DNA of 19,691 bases, from contig SFNM01000030.1 of assembly GCA_004552725.1 (NCBI GenBank), forward strand, positions 1-19,691. Direction: 5' to 3'. Position 1 is the first letter of the stretch. The number at the start of each line of letters is the position of its first letter. A model generated the notes under the pieces. It was not told where the DNA came from. It did not search any database and saw only the letters and a list, made by a program, of their open reading frames with translations. The position numbers were made by a program, and so were the translations under genes. Shown here piece by piece: positions 1 through 8,110 of the stretch. Source of the DNA: Bacteroidales bacterium (GTDB taxonomy: Bacteria; Bacteroidota; Bacteroidia; Bacteroidales; Muribaculaceae).

Positions 1-109
1 TTCTCAAAAACAAAGATAACCAAAAGGGTTGATACCTCGTGAGAAGTGTCAGCCCTAATTTATTTTCTTAGCAAAAGTTTTACCGGACAGTAATAAAATG
101 TTATATTAT

Positions 110-142
110 TTTGGGTCAATGTAAAAAATTTTGTTAACTTTG
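110..142 (+). promoter_or_regulatory. Bacteroidetes-type promoter for the beta-barrel/S41 pair
   Basis: TTTG at 110-113 and TAACTTTG at 135-142 are separated by 21 bp, which fits the Bacteroidetes sigma-ABfr consensus (TTTG, 19-21 bp, TAnnTTTG). Transcription should start near 149, leaving an AT-rich leader of about 30 bases before the ATG at 180, with no Shine-Dalgarno sequence. Bases 1-109 show no gene I can support. Confidence 0.75.
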
Positions 143-179
143 CGAAAAAATTTTTTATTAACTCGTAAATCGCAATGTT

Positions 180-884
180 ATGATTAAGCGTTTATTCATT
201 GTTTTGGCAATGGTTGTGGCGGCTGTCGGGTTGCGCGCGCAGTGGAGCGCGGGCTTGATGGTGGGCTATGACTATAATAGTTATAACTACGCGAAGGGCT
301 ACGGCTACGACCTGCGTTATGGCGGTCGCAGCGGCTTCGCAATGTCTGTTCCGGTGCAGTACACCATCAACGACTGGTTTGCGCTGCGCGCTGACTTGGC
401 TTACTTGCAGAAGGGTCACAAGATGCACCGCACCGGCTATCATGCTGGTCCGACGGAGAACGTGCGCGACCATTACCTGCACCTCCCCGTGCAGGCGCAG
501 TTCAGCTTCGGCACGGCTAAAGTGCGCGGCTATCTCGGACTGGGCGGCTACGTGGGCTATTGGCTACACTCTCACCGCTCAGGTGTGGATATTATCAACA
601 TGGGTCCGTGGGGCTCGGTTGAGGACAACAGCGAGAGTCACTGGTATTATTACGACGAGTGTGTCGACTTCCTCTCAGAGCGCGATCAACGCTTCGACGC
701 AGGCTTGGTGGCTTCGCTCGGCGTGGGTTATCGCATCACTCCGCGCATCGAAGCACGCGCTGAAACCGTGCTTCATTACAGCGTAATCGACACTGCTTCC
801 GGTTCGCATGGCAACCTCGCTCCGCGCTACAACTCCACCTTCTCTTTTCAGGTGGGTTGCATCTATTACTTCACCGCTAAATGA
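180..884 (+). CDS. Outer-membrane beta-barrel protein, PorT-like
   Basis: This 234-residue protein begins with a signal peptide (MIKRLF, a hydrophobic stretch, then a likely cut after LRAQ near residue 21). The rest is a run of short alternating, aromatic-rich strands with glycine turns, including a segment of the type YLHLPVQAQFSFG that is common in PorT-like and OMP_b-brl_2 proteins. It ends in an aromatic strand (CIYYFTAK). From this I infer a small beta-barrel of about eight to ten strands in the outer membrane. The substrate or partner is unknown. The ATG at 180 is about 30 bases after the predicted transcription start. The stop overlaps the next start by 4 bp (ATGA), so the two are probably co-translated. 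The fold is well supported by sequence character, but the name PorT-like describes the family only. Confidence 0.75.
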   Translation: MIKRLFIVLAMVVAAVGLRAQWSAGLMVGYDYNSYNYAKGYGYDLRYGGRSGFAMSVPVQYTINDWFALRADLAYLQKGHKMHRTGYHAGPTENVRDHYLHLPVQAQFSFGTAKVRGYLGLGGYVGYWLHSHRSGVDIINMGPWGSVEDNSESHWYYYDECVDFLSERDQRFDAGLVASLGVGYRITPRIEARAETVLHYSVIDTASGSHGNLAPRYNSTFSFQVGCIYYFTAK

Positions 885-2173
885 TTCCGACTATGAAACA
901 TACATCCATAATCGCGTTGCTGGCCATTTCTTTGCTGGCCATGGCCACCACCGCTTGCCGCGACGACGAGCCGGAGCTGCTCCGTGCCGACGAAATGATG
1001 ATTTACTCCACACCCTCGGAGCAATTCGACGCTGTGTGGCGCTCCATCAACCAAAACTACGTGTTCTGGGACGTGGATTCCACCGACTGGGACGCTGTCT
1101 ATGCCGAGTACATGCCCCGCTTCCGCGCTTTGGATGAGCGCGAAAGCGTATCCTCCGATGAGTTGCGCGAACTGTATAAAGGCGCCACCGCCACCTTGCT
1201 CGACCACCACATGATGGTGATGGTCTGCAACCTCTGGGGCGAAGGTAATGAACGCAATCAGAAAATCTATGTCAGCCCCGCGGATAACGAGTTGAAGCAA
1301 CGGCCGTATTACCACCGCTTCGACACCTACGGCGTGTGGGAAGCGTATGACCATCTGAATAACGACCTCAACGTCTCCGACCTCCAATTCGCCTCGCACG
1401 GCGACACTTACTACTGCTCCGCCATCATCAACAACCACGTGCTCTACTTCGGCCTCACCGGCTTAGACATCACCGCACTGATGAACGACGCCGCTGCGCC
1501 CGAACCGCAGCCCGACGACTACTGGGACGAAGACCAATACGAATCCGACCACGATGCTTGGCTCGCAGTGCAGCAGACCAAAGACGTGGTCGACACATAT
1601 ATACATAACGCACTCGACAACCCCGTCATCACCGACGTCATCATCGACGTGCGCGGCAACACCGGCGGCTACTTGGCCGACGAGTACTACGTGCTCGGCC
1701 TGTTCATGGACGGTCCGACCTTGGCCGGATACACCCGACACAAATCCGGCATCGGTCGCTACGACTACTCGCCTTGGATACCCCACACCTTCTATCCCTA
1801 CGAACGCACCCGCCTGCTTTCGGGTAAGATCGTGGTGCTGTGCGACCTCTACTCCGTCAGCATGGCGGAAATCACCAGTCTGCTCGCTAAGGAGATGCCA
1901 AACGCGGTGCTCATGGGCGAACGCACCTACGGTGGCCACGGCGTGCTCTATGGCGACTTCAACGAGTACTACACCGGCACGTTCGGCTCTATGGATGGTC
2001 CGCACTACGGCTACCTGTGCGACCGCTGCACCCGCACCACCGACGGCACCATACTCGAAGGTCAGGGCGTAACCCCCGACATCACTCTGACCTACGACTA
2101 CAACGACGTGTACGGCGGCAGCAAAGACACCTGGCTCGACCGCGCACTTGAGTACATCGCTACCGGCCACTAA
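881..2173 (+). CDS. S41 family (C-terminal processing/tricorn-like) peptidase lipoprotein
   Basis: This is a 430-residue putative serine peptidase. An internal ATG at 893 gives a cleaner lipoprotein signal peptide (MKHTS, hydrophobic core, ATTAC) and may be the true start; the ATG at 881 gives the 4-bp overlap with the upstream gene. The lipid-anchored Cys (codon 956-958) is followed by RDDE, like the acidic signal that sends Bacteroidetes lipoproteins to the cell surface. Residues about 45-120 form the helical N-terminal part usual in this group; no PDZ domain is apparent. The S41 core has DVIIDVRGNTGG near residue 250 and the nucleophile motif SVSMAE, with Ser327 (numbered from 881). Where CtpA-type enzymes have TFGKG, this protein reads TYGGHG, so the general-base Lys is absent; other Bacteroidetes S41 proteins also vary here. 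Role inferred: proteolysis at the cell surface. Family assignment is firm, activity less so. Confidence 0.88.
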   Translation: MIPTMKHTSIIALLAISLLAMATTACRDDEPELLRADEMMIYSTPSEQFDAVWRSINQNYVFWDVDSTDWDAVYAEYMPRFRALDERESVSSDELRELYKGATATLLDHHMMVMVCNLWGEGNERNQKIYVSPADNELKQRPYYHRFDTYGVWEAYDHLNNDLNVSDLQFASHGDTYYCSAIINNHVLYFGLTGLDITALMNDAAAPEPQPDDYWDEDQYESDHDAWLAVQQTKDVVDTYIHNALDNPVITDVIIDVRGNTGGYLADEYYVLGLFMDGPTLAGYTRHKSGIGRYDYSPWIPHTFYPYERTRLLSGKIVVLCDLYSVSMAEITSLLAKEMPNAVLMGERTYGGHGVLYGDFNEYYTGTFGSMDGPHYGYLCDRCTRTTDGTILEGQGVTPDITLTYDYNDVYGGSKDTWLDRALEYIATGH

Positions 2174-2216
2174 CCCATGCGACAGACGCGCCTGTCTTCA
2201 AAGATGGTGCGCCTAC

Positions 2217-2258
2217 AACTCAGTGGCTTGACGATTTTTTCGCCAAGCCACTGAGTTT
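2217..2258 (+). terminator. Intrinsic terminator between convergent genes
   Basis: A perfect 14-bp inverted repeat (AACTCAGTGGCTTG at 2217-2230 and its complement at 2244-2257) is followed by TTTTGTTTG on the plus strand. It ends the beta-barrel/S41 transcript. The same stem also lies just beyond the stop of the minus-strand MATE gene, but there it lacks a clear U-tract. Confidence 0.85.
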
Positions 2259-2272
2259 TGTTTGGGAGGAGG

Positions 2273-3553
2273 TTAACGTGGAAGGCGGATGTGGAGGTAG
2301 ATGCCGCGGGCAAGGAGGTAGAGGATGAAGGCGAGCCAGAGGGCGTGGTTGCCGAGGGTGGGGGAGAGGGTGAGTTCGACAGCGAAGTAGATTAGCATTG
2401 CGAAGAAGATGCTGAGAAGCATGGCGCGGGTGTTGGTGAGCCCAATGTATATGCCGTCGTAGATGAATGCAAGTATGCCGCAGAGTGGAACCGCCACGGC
2501 CCATGGGAGGAATGTGCGAGCGGAGGCGACGACTTGAGGCACATCGGTGAGGAGTGAGATGATAAATGGTCCGGCGAGGAGGTATGCAATGGTGAATGTG
2601 ATTGCGACTTCGATGCCGCGTCGGAGTGAGGTTTTTACGACGGTGTGAAGTGTCGTGAGGTCGTTGGCGCCGACGGCTTTTCCGGCGAGTGCTTCGGCGG
2701 CAAAGGCGAAGCCGTCGGAGAAGTAACTGAAGAACATGAATAGTTGCATCAGCAAGGCGTTGGCGGCCAAGATGGTGACGCCAAATTCGCTACCGCGGCG
2801 TGTGAACCACATAGTGACGGCCACTAAGCACAATGTGCGCAGGAAAATGTGGCTGTTGATTTTGAACAGGCGCGCGAGGGCATGGCGATGGAGCAGGACG
2901 GCGAATGTGACTTTCTGCGGGCGGTATTTGCGGATGGTGGCGATAAGGCAGGCGGAAAAGCCGAGCCATTGTGAAATGGCTGTGCCGAGGGCCACGCCTT
3001 CGATGCGCATCCCCAGGCAGAAAACCATGAAGAGGGAGAGGGCGGTGTTGGCCAAGTTGGTCATAAGAGCAATCCACATAGGTATGCGGGTATTTTGGCG
3101 ACCAAGGAGCCAGCCGTTGAGCACGTATGTGCCGAGGACGGCGGGAGCGCCGGCGATGGCGATGTAGAAGTAAGTTTGTGCTTGAGGGGCAACTTCACTT
3201 TCGACATGGAGGAGCCGTAAGGCTAAGGAGCAGAGAGGAATGGCCAATGCAATCATCAGTGAGCCGAATGTGGCAGCCATGAGCAGGCCTCGGCGCAGGG
3301 TGGCTGATGCTTCGGCGAGGTTGTCGGCACCGTGGGCTTGTGCGGCGATGCCAGCGGTGCCCATACGAAGGAAAGCGAATAGCCAGTATATCATATTGAA
3401 CATGGTGGTGCCGACGGCAATGGCGCCGAGGTAAGAGGCGGCACCGAAGTGGCCTACGATTGCCACGTCGATAAGCCCCAGCAGCGGGGTGGTGATGTTC
3501 GAAATGATGGCCGGCAGCGCGAGGGCCATTATTTGGCGGTTGATTGATTTCAT
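2273..3553 (-). CDS. MATE family efflux transporter (DinF-like)
   Basis: This 426-residue integral membrane protein has about twelve hydrophobic segments. The N-terminal part (INRQIMALALPAIISNI, then LIDVAIVGH with a glycine-rich follow-on) is typical of MATE drug/sodium or drug/proton antiporters, and the mid-protein AANALLMQLFMFFSYF segment with FAFAAEALAGKAVGA fits the second half of the pseudo-duplicated fold. The length is slightly below the usual 440-460. MATE proteins export cationic drugs, dyes or metabolites across the inner membrane; the substrate cannot be read from the sequence. The gene follows the OPT transporter on the same strand after an 84-bp gap that holds a long hairpin. 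The start is 15 bases below the foot of that hairpin, and there is no Shine-Dalgarno sequence. Confidence 0.9.
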   Translation of the reverse strand: MKSINRQIMALALPAIISNITTPLLGLIDVAIVGHFGAASYLGAIAVGTTMFNMIYWLFAFLRMGTAGIAAQAHGADNLAEASATLRRGLLMAATFGSLMIALAIPLCSLALRLLHVESEVAPQAQTYFYIAIAGAPAVLGTYVLNGWLLGRQNTRIPMWIALMTNLANTALSLFMVFCLGMRIEGVALGTAISQWLGFSACLIATIRKYRPQKVTFAVLLHRHALARLFKINSHIFLRTLCLVAVTMWFTRRGSEFGVTILAANALLMQLFMFFSYFSDGFAFAAEALAGKAVGANDLTTLHTVVKTSLRRGIEVAITFTIAYLLAGPFIISLLTDVPQVVASARTFLPWAVAVPLCGILAFIYDGIYIGLTNTRAMLLSIFFAMLIYFAVELTLSPTLGNHALWLAFILYLLARGIYLHIRLPR

Positions 3554-3568
3554 TGGCGATTTGATAAG

Positions 3569-3612
3569 CGAAGTACGATGCTACGAAGCGAGGTTCGCAG
3601 TATCGTACTTCG
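3569..3612. other. Long intergenic hairpin without a U-tract
   Basis: An 11-bp perfect stem (CGAAGTACGAT at 3569-3579, complement at 3602-3612) continues inward through a G-U pair, CT/AG, one mismatch and CGAA/TTCG to a six-base loop. Neither strand has a run of T after it, so it is not a standard terminator. It lies between the OPT stop and the MATE start and could limit read-through, be a processing or stability element, or be a dispersed repeat. Confidence 0.6.
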
Positions 3613-3637
3613 GATGATTATTTACTTGAGCACGCTG

Positions 3638-5623
3638 TTATTTGCGAACGGCGCGAGAAGCAAAGTAGAGGTAAAGGATGATGCCGGCGTATGCGATTAG
3701 GCCGAGGAGTTGGCTGCCGGTGGAGGGCAGTGGCACACCGCACATGATGGTGATGGCGGAGAAGACGCCGAAGAGAGCACCGCCGGCGATGAGACCGGAA
3801 GCAATGAGAGTGCCACGTTCGGTGCGCATGCGGCAGAGTTCTTTGTCTTTGCTGCTATGGCCGACGAACCACGATACGAGGCCGCCGATGAGCATCGGGG
3901 TGTTGAGGTGGAGGGGCAGGAACATACCGAGACAGAAAGCGAGGGCGGGCACGCCTAAGAAGTTGAGGATTAGGGCGAGGATAGCGCCAACGATGTAGAG
4001 GACCCATTCGGTGCTGCCACCCATCATCATAGGTTCGATTACGGCAGCCATGGCGTGGGCTTGGGGAGCGGCGAGGGCGTCGCCGGAGAAGCCGTAAACT
4101 TTGTTGAGCATGAGGATTACACCACCGACGGTAGCGGCCGACACGAGAGTGCCGAGGAATTTCCAACTTTCTTGTTTGCGCGGGGTTGAGCCGAGCCAGT
4201 AGCCGATTTTGAGGTCGGTGACAAAGCCGCCGGCCATAGAGAGGGCGGTGCAGACTACGCCACCGAGTACCATAGAAGCGACGATGCCGCTTGAGCCGCT
4301 AAGGCCGATAGCGACGAAAATGCCGGAAGCCACGATGAGGGTCATGAGAGTCATACCGCTCACAGGGTTTGAACCAACGATAGCGATGGCGTTGGCTGCT
4401 ACGGTGGTGAAGAGGAATGCGATGATTGTCACTACCACCCATGCGATTAATGCTTGAGTGAGGTTGTTGATAACACCAATCCAGAAGAATACAAACACTA
4501 CAATCAGGGCCAATGCGATGAAGTAGGTGATGTGCTTCATAGAGATGTCTTGCTGCCAGCGCACTACGTTGCCACTTTGCTTGGCGCCGCGGAGTTCGCG
4601 GGAGGCGAGACCAACGGCTTGAGCGATGATGGGCCAAGATTTGACGATGCCGATGATGCCGGCCATGGCGATGCCGCCGATACCCATGAGGCGAGCGTAG
4701 TTTTTAAAGATTAGGTCGGGCGATAGAGAAGTATCAGCGCCGTATGTGCCAAACAGGGGAATGATAATCCACCAAACGAAGATGGAGCCGGCGAAGATAA
4801 CGAAGGCGTAGCGAAGTCCAACGATGTAGCCGAGACCGAGGACGGCGGCGCCGGTGTTGCAAGAGAGCACGAATTTGAATTTGTCGGCGATGGTTTGGCC
4901 CCAGGTAGTGGCAGTGGTGGTGATAGTGTCGGCCCACACGCCGAAAGTGGCCACGAGGTAGTCGTAAACGCCGCCGATGAGCGAAGCAATAAGGAGGGTG
5001 AGTGCTTGGCCGCCGTTTTTAGCCTTTTCTTTGGCAGAAGAAGCGGCAGAGATGAGCACTTGAGTTGTGGCAGTGGCTTCGGGGAAGGGGTATTTGCCGT
5101 GCATATCCTTGACGAAGTACTTGCGGAATGGGGTGAAGAACAGAATACCGAGCACACCACCGAGGAGCGATGAGAGGAAAATTTGCAAGAAGTTGACGGT
5201 GATTTCCGGATACTTTGCTTGCAGGATGTAGAGGGCTGGGAGGGTGAAGATAGCGCCGGCTACGATAACGCCGGAACATGCGCCAATGGATTGAATGATA
5301 ACGTTTTGGCCCAGCGGGTTTTCTTTTTTGAGGGCGGTAGACAGTCCCACGGCGATGATAGCGATGGGGATAGCGGCTTCAAACACTTGGCCCACTTTGA
5401 GGCCTAAGTAAGCGGCAGCGGCACTGAAAATGATGGCCAAAATGAGGCCTGTAATCACAGAGTAGGGAGTCACCTCACGGTATTGGCGAGTTGGGTGCAT
5501 CACCGGGCGATACTCTTCGCCGGGTTTTAGTTCGGTGAAAGCGTTCTCGGGCAAGGAAGTGGGATCCTCATCGGCGGGATTATCCACAATTGGCCGATTT
5601 TTTTCTAAGGGAACGGTCTTCAT
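3638..5623 (-). CDS. OPT family oligopeptide transporter
   Basis: This 661-residue protein has a polar N-terminus of about 50 residues (including LKPGEEYRPVM) followed by roughly fourteen to sixteen hydrophobic segments. The first, with AAAAYLGLKVGQVFEAAIPIAI, is the signature of the prokaryotic OPT family (oligopeptide/yellow-stripe transporters, TIGR00733 type). Further family-like parts are KYPFPEATATTQVL near residue 175 and the C-terminal LGVPALAFCLGMFLPLHLNTPMLIGG region. Such proteins import small peptides or metal-chelate complexes across the inner membrane, driven by protons; the substrate here is unknown. It starts 36 bp after the transglycosylase stop, and I see no clear promoter in that gap, so it may be transcribed with the par operon. 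The ATG is preceded by an AT-rich leader. Confidence 0.92.
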   Translation of the reverse strand: MKTVPLEKNRPIVDNPADEDPTSLPENAFTELKPGEEYRPVMHPTRQYREVTPYSVITGLILAIIFSAAAAYLGLKVGQVFEAAIPIAIIAVGLSTALKKENPLGQNVIIQSIGACSGVIVAGAIFTLPALYILQAKYPEITVNFLQIFLSSLLGGVLGILFFTPFRKYFVKDMHGKYPFPEATATTQVLISAASSAKEKAKNGGQALTLLIASLIGGVYDYLVATFGVWADTITTTATTWGQTIADKFKFVLSCNTGAAVLGLGYIVGLRYAFVIFAGSIFVWWIIIPLFGTYGADTSLSPDLIFKNYARLMGIGGIAMAGIIGIVKSWPIIAQAVGLASRELRGAKQSGNVVRWQQDISMKHITYFIALALIVVFVFFWIGVINNLTQALIAWVVVTIIAFLFTTVAANAIAIVGSNPVSGMTLMTLIVASGIFVAIGLSGSSGIVASMVLGGVVCTALSMAGGFVTDLKIGYWLGSTPRKQESWKFLGTLVSAATVGGVILMLNKVYGFSGDALAAPQAHAMAAVIEPMMMGGSTEWVLYIVGAILALILNFLGVPALAFCLGMFLPLHLNTPMLIGGLVSWFVGHSSKDKELCRMRTERGTLIASGLIAGGALFGVFSAITIMCGVPLPSTGSQLLGLIAYAGIILYLYFASRAVRK

Positions 5624-5659
5624 ATCAAGTATTATAGTTAGTTTGTAAATATCGGAGGA

Positions 5660-7342
5660 TTAACGGCGTTTAGCGGGGATTTTGAGTTTTTGGCCCACGT
5701 TGATGCGGTCGCCGGAGATATTGTTTGCTTGACGGAGAGCGTTGACAGTAACGCCGTATTTACGCGCGATGGAAGATAGGGTGTCGCCGCGACGGACTGT
5801 GTGGACTGTTTGTCGGTTGCGGTTGTTGGATTGAGAAGTTGAGGAGTTGTTGCGTCGGGAGTTGGATTGCGATGCTTGTTGTGCTTGTTGTTGCTGTTGT
5901 TGAGAACTTTGCTGCATCGAGCCTGCTACGCGGTTGCTTTCGGCAGAGGTGGGTTGCTCCGGAACAGAAGCCACGATTGTGACGGAGTCGGAAGGCACGG
6001 AGTCGGTTTGAGCCAATTGAGGAGTTGTAGTGTCGATTTGGCGACGGCGGTAAGTGTTGATGCGCAATTTCTGGCCTTTTTTGACGCGACGACCGATATT
6101 GTTGGTTTCGCGGATAGAAGCAACGGTTACACCGTATTTGTTGGCGATAGATGTGAGTGTTTCGCCGCGTTTGACGGTGTGATAACGCACAACGAGTTCT
6201 TCGACGTATTGGCCTTGGGATTCGGCGCCGTTGACTTGTCCGGGGACGGCGGGTTCGACAACGTCGCGACGAGCGTAGAGTTCGGCATTGTGGTTAAGGA
6301 TAGAGTCTTCATTGGCAACATAAGCGTAGACTTGGAGCGATGGGAGCACCAGGGAGTAGGGTCGGATGTCGCCGGGAATGAGGTCGGTGCGGTATTGGGG
6401 GTTAAGCACGCGAATTTCGTCCATAGGCACGCCGAGCACGTCGGAGATTTGTTGGAAGTGAACGCGACGAGTGACGTTGACGGTGTCGGTGACAACGGGA
6501 CGGCGCAGCACAGCGGGAGCGATGTTGTGTTCAGAGTGATAGTTCATTACATAGCAAACGGCGATGAACGAAGGGACATAACCGCGAGTTTCGGTAGGTA
6601 GTTCGTAGTAGATTTGCCAGAAGTCTTTTTTGTCGCCGGGAATTTTGCAGCGTTGGATAGCCTTGTTGAGGTTGCCGGGACCGCAGTTGTAAGCGGCGAG
6701 AGCCAACTGCCAATCGTTGTAAATGTTGTAGAGTTTTTTGAGGTATCGGGCTGCGGCATCGGAAGCGGCGATGGGGTCGCGACGTTGGTCGACGATAGTG
6801 TTTACTTCGAGGCCTTCGCCTTGAGCGGTTTCGAGCATGAACTGCCAAAGGCCGGTGGCACCGCTACGGGATACGGCGTTGGGGTTGAGAGCGGATTCCA
6901 CGATAGGGAGGTATTTGAGTTCCATCGGGAGTCCGTATCGGTCGAGGGCTTGTTCGAAGATAGGGTTGTAGTAAAGGCCGAGGCCCAACATATTAGTTAC
7001 CATCTGTTTGCGACGGTTGACGTAAGCGTCGATGTAAGAGCGCACGATGGAGTTGTAAGTCATTTCGATGGTGTAGGGCAATCGTTGTAGGCGCGCTATA
7101 ATTTCTTGGTCGGACACTTCAGCGTCGGGGTGCGAGTCGGCTTGAGTGTCGATGGCCGCGTAGTTGCTAAGGAACCAGCCTTCTTGCATGGCTCGGGTGT
7201 CGGCTTCGTAACTTTCGGGGAGGAAGATAGGGTCGATGTGCATAGTGTCGCTCATTTCAAGGACAGAGGCGGCACGCGGGGCAGCCATAGCGGGGATGGC
7301 AGCGGATAACAGTAGGGATGCAAGCAGTGTTTTGGTATACAT
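5660..7342 (-). CDS. mltD: MltD-like lytic transglycosylase with LysM domains
   Basis: This 560-residue exported enzyme cleaves peptidoglycan glycan strands. A signal peptide covers residues 1-20 (ending AMA). The SLT domain spans about 125-265, with the catalytic Glu149 in LPIVESALNP, then GATGLWQF at 161-168 and AYNCGPGN at 217-224, all diagnostic of lytic transglycosylase family 1. A degenerate LysM-like stretch lies at 286-335, and clear LysM repeats at 386-430 and 513-556 (VRRGDTLSSIARKYGV) bind glycan. A Gln/Ser/Asn-rich linker (about 470-510) separates the last two. The C-terminus is basic. It lies 24 bp after the DUF5683 gene, in a par operon arrangement familiar in Bacteroidales, which suggests coupling of wall remodelling to chromosome segregation and division. 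No lipobox is evident, so it is probably periplasmic rather than lipid-anchored. Confidence 0.93.
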   Translation of the reverse strand: MYTKTLLASLLLSAAIPAMAAPRAASVLEMSDTMHIDPIFLPESYEADTRAMQEGWFLSNYAAIDTQADSHPDAEVSDQEIIARLQRLPYTIEMTYNSIVRSYIDAYVNRRKQMVTNMLGLGLYYNPIFEQALDRYGLPMELKYLPIVESALNPNAVSRSGATGLWQFMLETAQGEGLEVNTIVDQRRDPIAASDAAARYLKKLYNIYNDWQLALAAYNCGPGNLNKAIQRCKIPGDKKDFWQIYYELPTETRGYVPSFIAVCYVMNYHSEHNIAPAVLRRPVVTDTVNVTRRVHFQQISDVLGVPMDEIRVLNPQYRTDLIPGDIRPYSLVLPSLQVYAYVANEDSILNHNAELYARRDVVEPAVPGQVNGAESQGQYVEELVVRYHTVKRGETLTSIANKYGVTVASIRETNNIGRRVKKGQKLRINTYRRRQIDTTTPQLAQTDSVPSDSVTIVASVPEQPTSAESNRVAGSMQQSSQQQQQQAQQASQSNSRRNNSSTSQSNNRNRQTVHTVRRGDTLSSIARKYGVTVNALRQANNISGDRINVGQKLKIPAKRR

Positions 7343-7366
7343 AATTATAAACTGGAGAGAGAATAT

Positions 7367-8110
7367 CTAAAAAGTGAAGGCCCAAGCCATGCCGAAGCAA
7401 GGCGGGGCGCCACGTTGTTCTTGAAATACGATAGGAGTAACGTCCATCGATAGGTCGGTGGAGATGTCGAAGTGGCTCAGGGAAGCGTCGACGTAAGCGT
7501 CGAGCATAGCGAGGAGGTAAACGCCAACCATGGATATGATGCAGAGGTCGCGGTTGCGTCGGTAGAAGTCCTTGCGAGATTTGAGGATGTTTGTGAGCCA
7601 GGTTTTATCGAGGTCTTCTTCGCGAGTAGTTGAGGGGAAGAAGTTCATATAAGAGCGAGTAGTGGGGTCATTGTCCATAATATCGGCGTAAGCGCGAGTG
7701 TAGTCGCGCAGCATGCCGTTGTTCCACGAGGTAGCGTATCCCAAACCGAGGTAACCGCCGACGATGATAGGAAGTTTCCAGTAGCGACGGTTGTAGACTT
7801 GTCCCAACCCGGGGAAGAGAGCCGACATCCAGACGGCGCGCGTGGGGTTTGGGTTGAATTCGACTTTGGTAGGTTGCCACACGTCGAAGTCGTGGAATGG
7901 GTCGAAAGCGGCGAGGATGGAGTCGACTTGAGCGGTCCAGATGGAGTCGTCGGCGGCAGATGTAGCAACGGAGTCCACATCGATAGAAGAAGATGTGTGG
8001 GCACGTTTTACCGGGCGACGCTGGCTTGATTGAGCATTGGCCGATGCGAAGCCGAGGAGCAGAAAAGCTGCCGTGAGGATAGAGATAATATTTCGGGTGA
8101 GGATTTTCAA
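7367..8110 (-). CDS. DUF5683 domain membrane protein
   Basis: This is a 247-residue protein of unknown function. The N-terminus (MKILTRN then a hydrophobic stretch ending SANA) is a signal peptide or anchor. The DUF5683 core begins near residue 90 with RAVWMSALFPGLGQVYNRRYWK, continues into a hydrophobic segment (IIVGGYLGLGYATSW), and includes a second membrane stretch near 190-205 (CIISMVGVYLLAMLDAYVDA). The start is TTG (8108-8110): it overlaps the parB stop as TTGA, no in-frame ATG lies near, and the signal peptide begins exactly there. This gene commonly sits between parB and a lytic transglycosylase in Bacteroidales, so an envelope-related role is plausible, but no activity is known to me. 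Confidence 0.85.
   Translation of the reverse strand: MKILTRNIISILTAAFLLLGFASANAQSSQRRPVKRAHTSSSIDVDSVATSAADDSIWTAQVDSILAAFDPFHDFDVWQPTKVEFNPNPTRAVWMSALFPGLGQVYNRRYWKLPIIVGGYLGLGYATSWNNGMLRDYTRAYADIMDNDPTTRSYMNFFPSTTREEDLDKTWLTNILKSRKDFYRRNRDLCIISMVGVYLLAMLDAYVDASLSHFDISTDLSMDVTPIVFQEQRGAPPCFGMAWAFTF

Noticed and set aside
1430..1445. CACGTG core as a parS candidate
   Set aside because: It lies inside the S41 coding region, and its flanks do not match the TGTT...AACA arms of parS.
5867..5915. CAG/TTG-rich tract as a microsatellite of interest
   Set aside because: It encodes the Gln-rich linker of the transglycosylase; the codons are mixed, so it is a protein-level linker rather than a phase-variable repeat.
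5867..6601. 244-codon open frame opposite mltD
   Set aside because: It is antisense to a transglycosylase with intact catalytic and LysM motifs; the product has no signal or domain.
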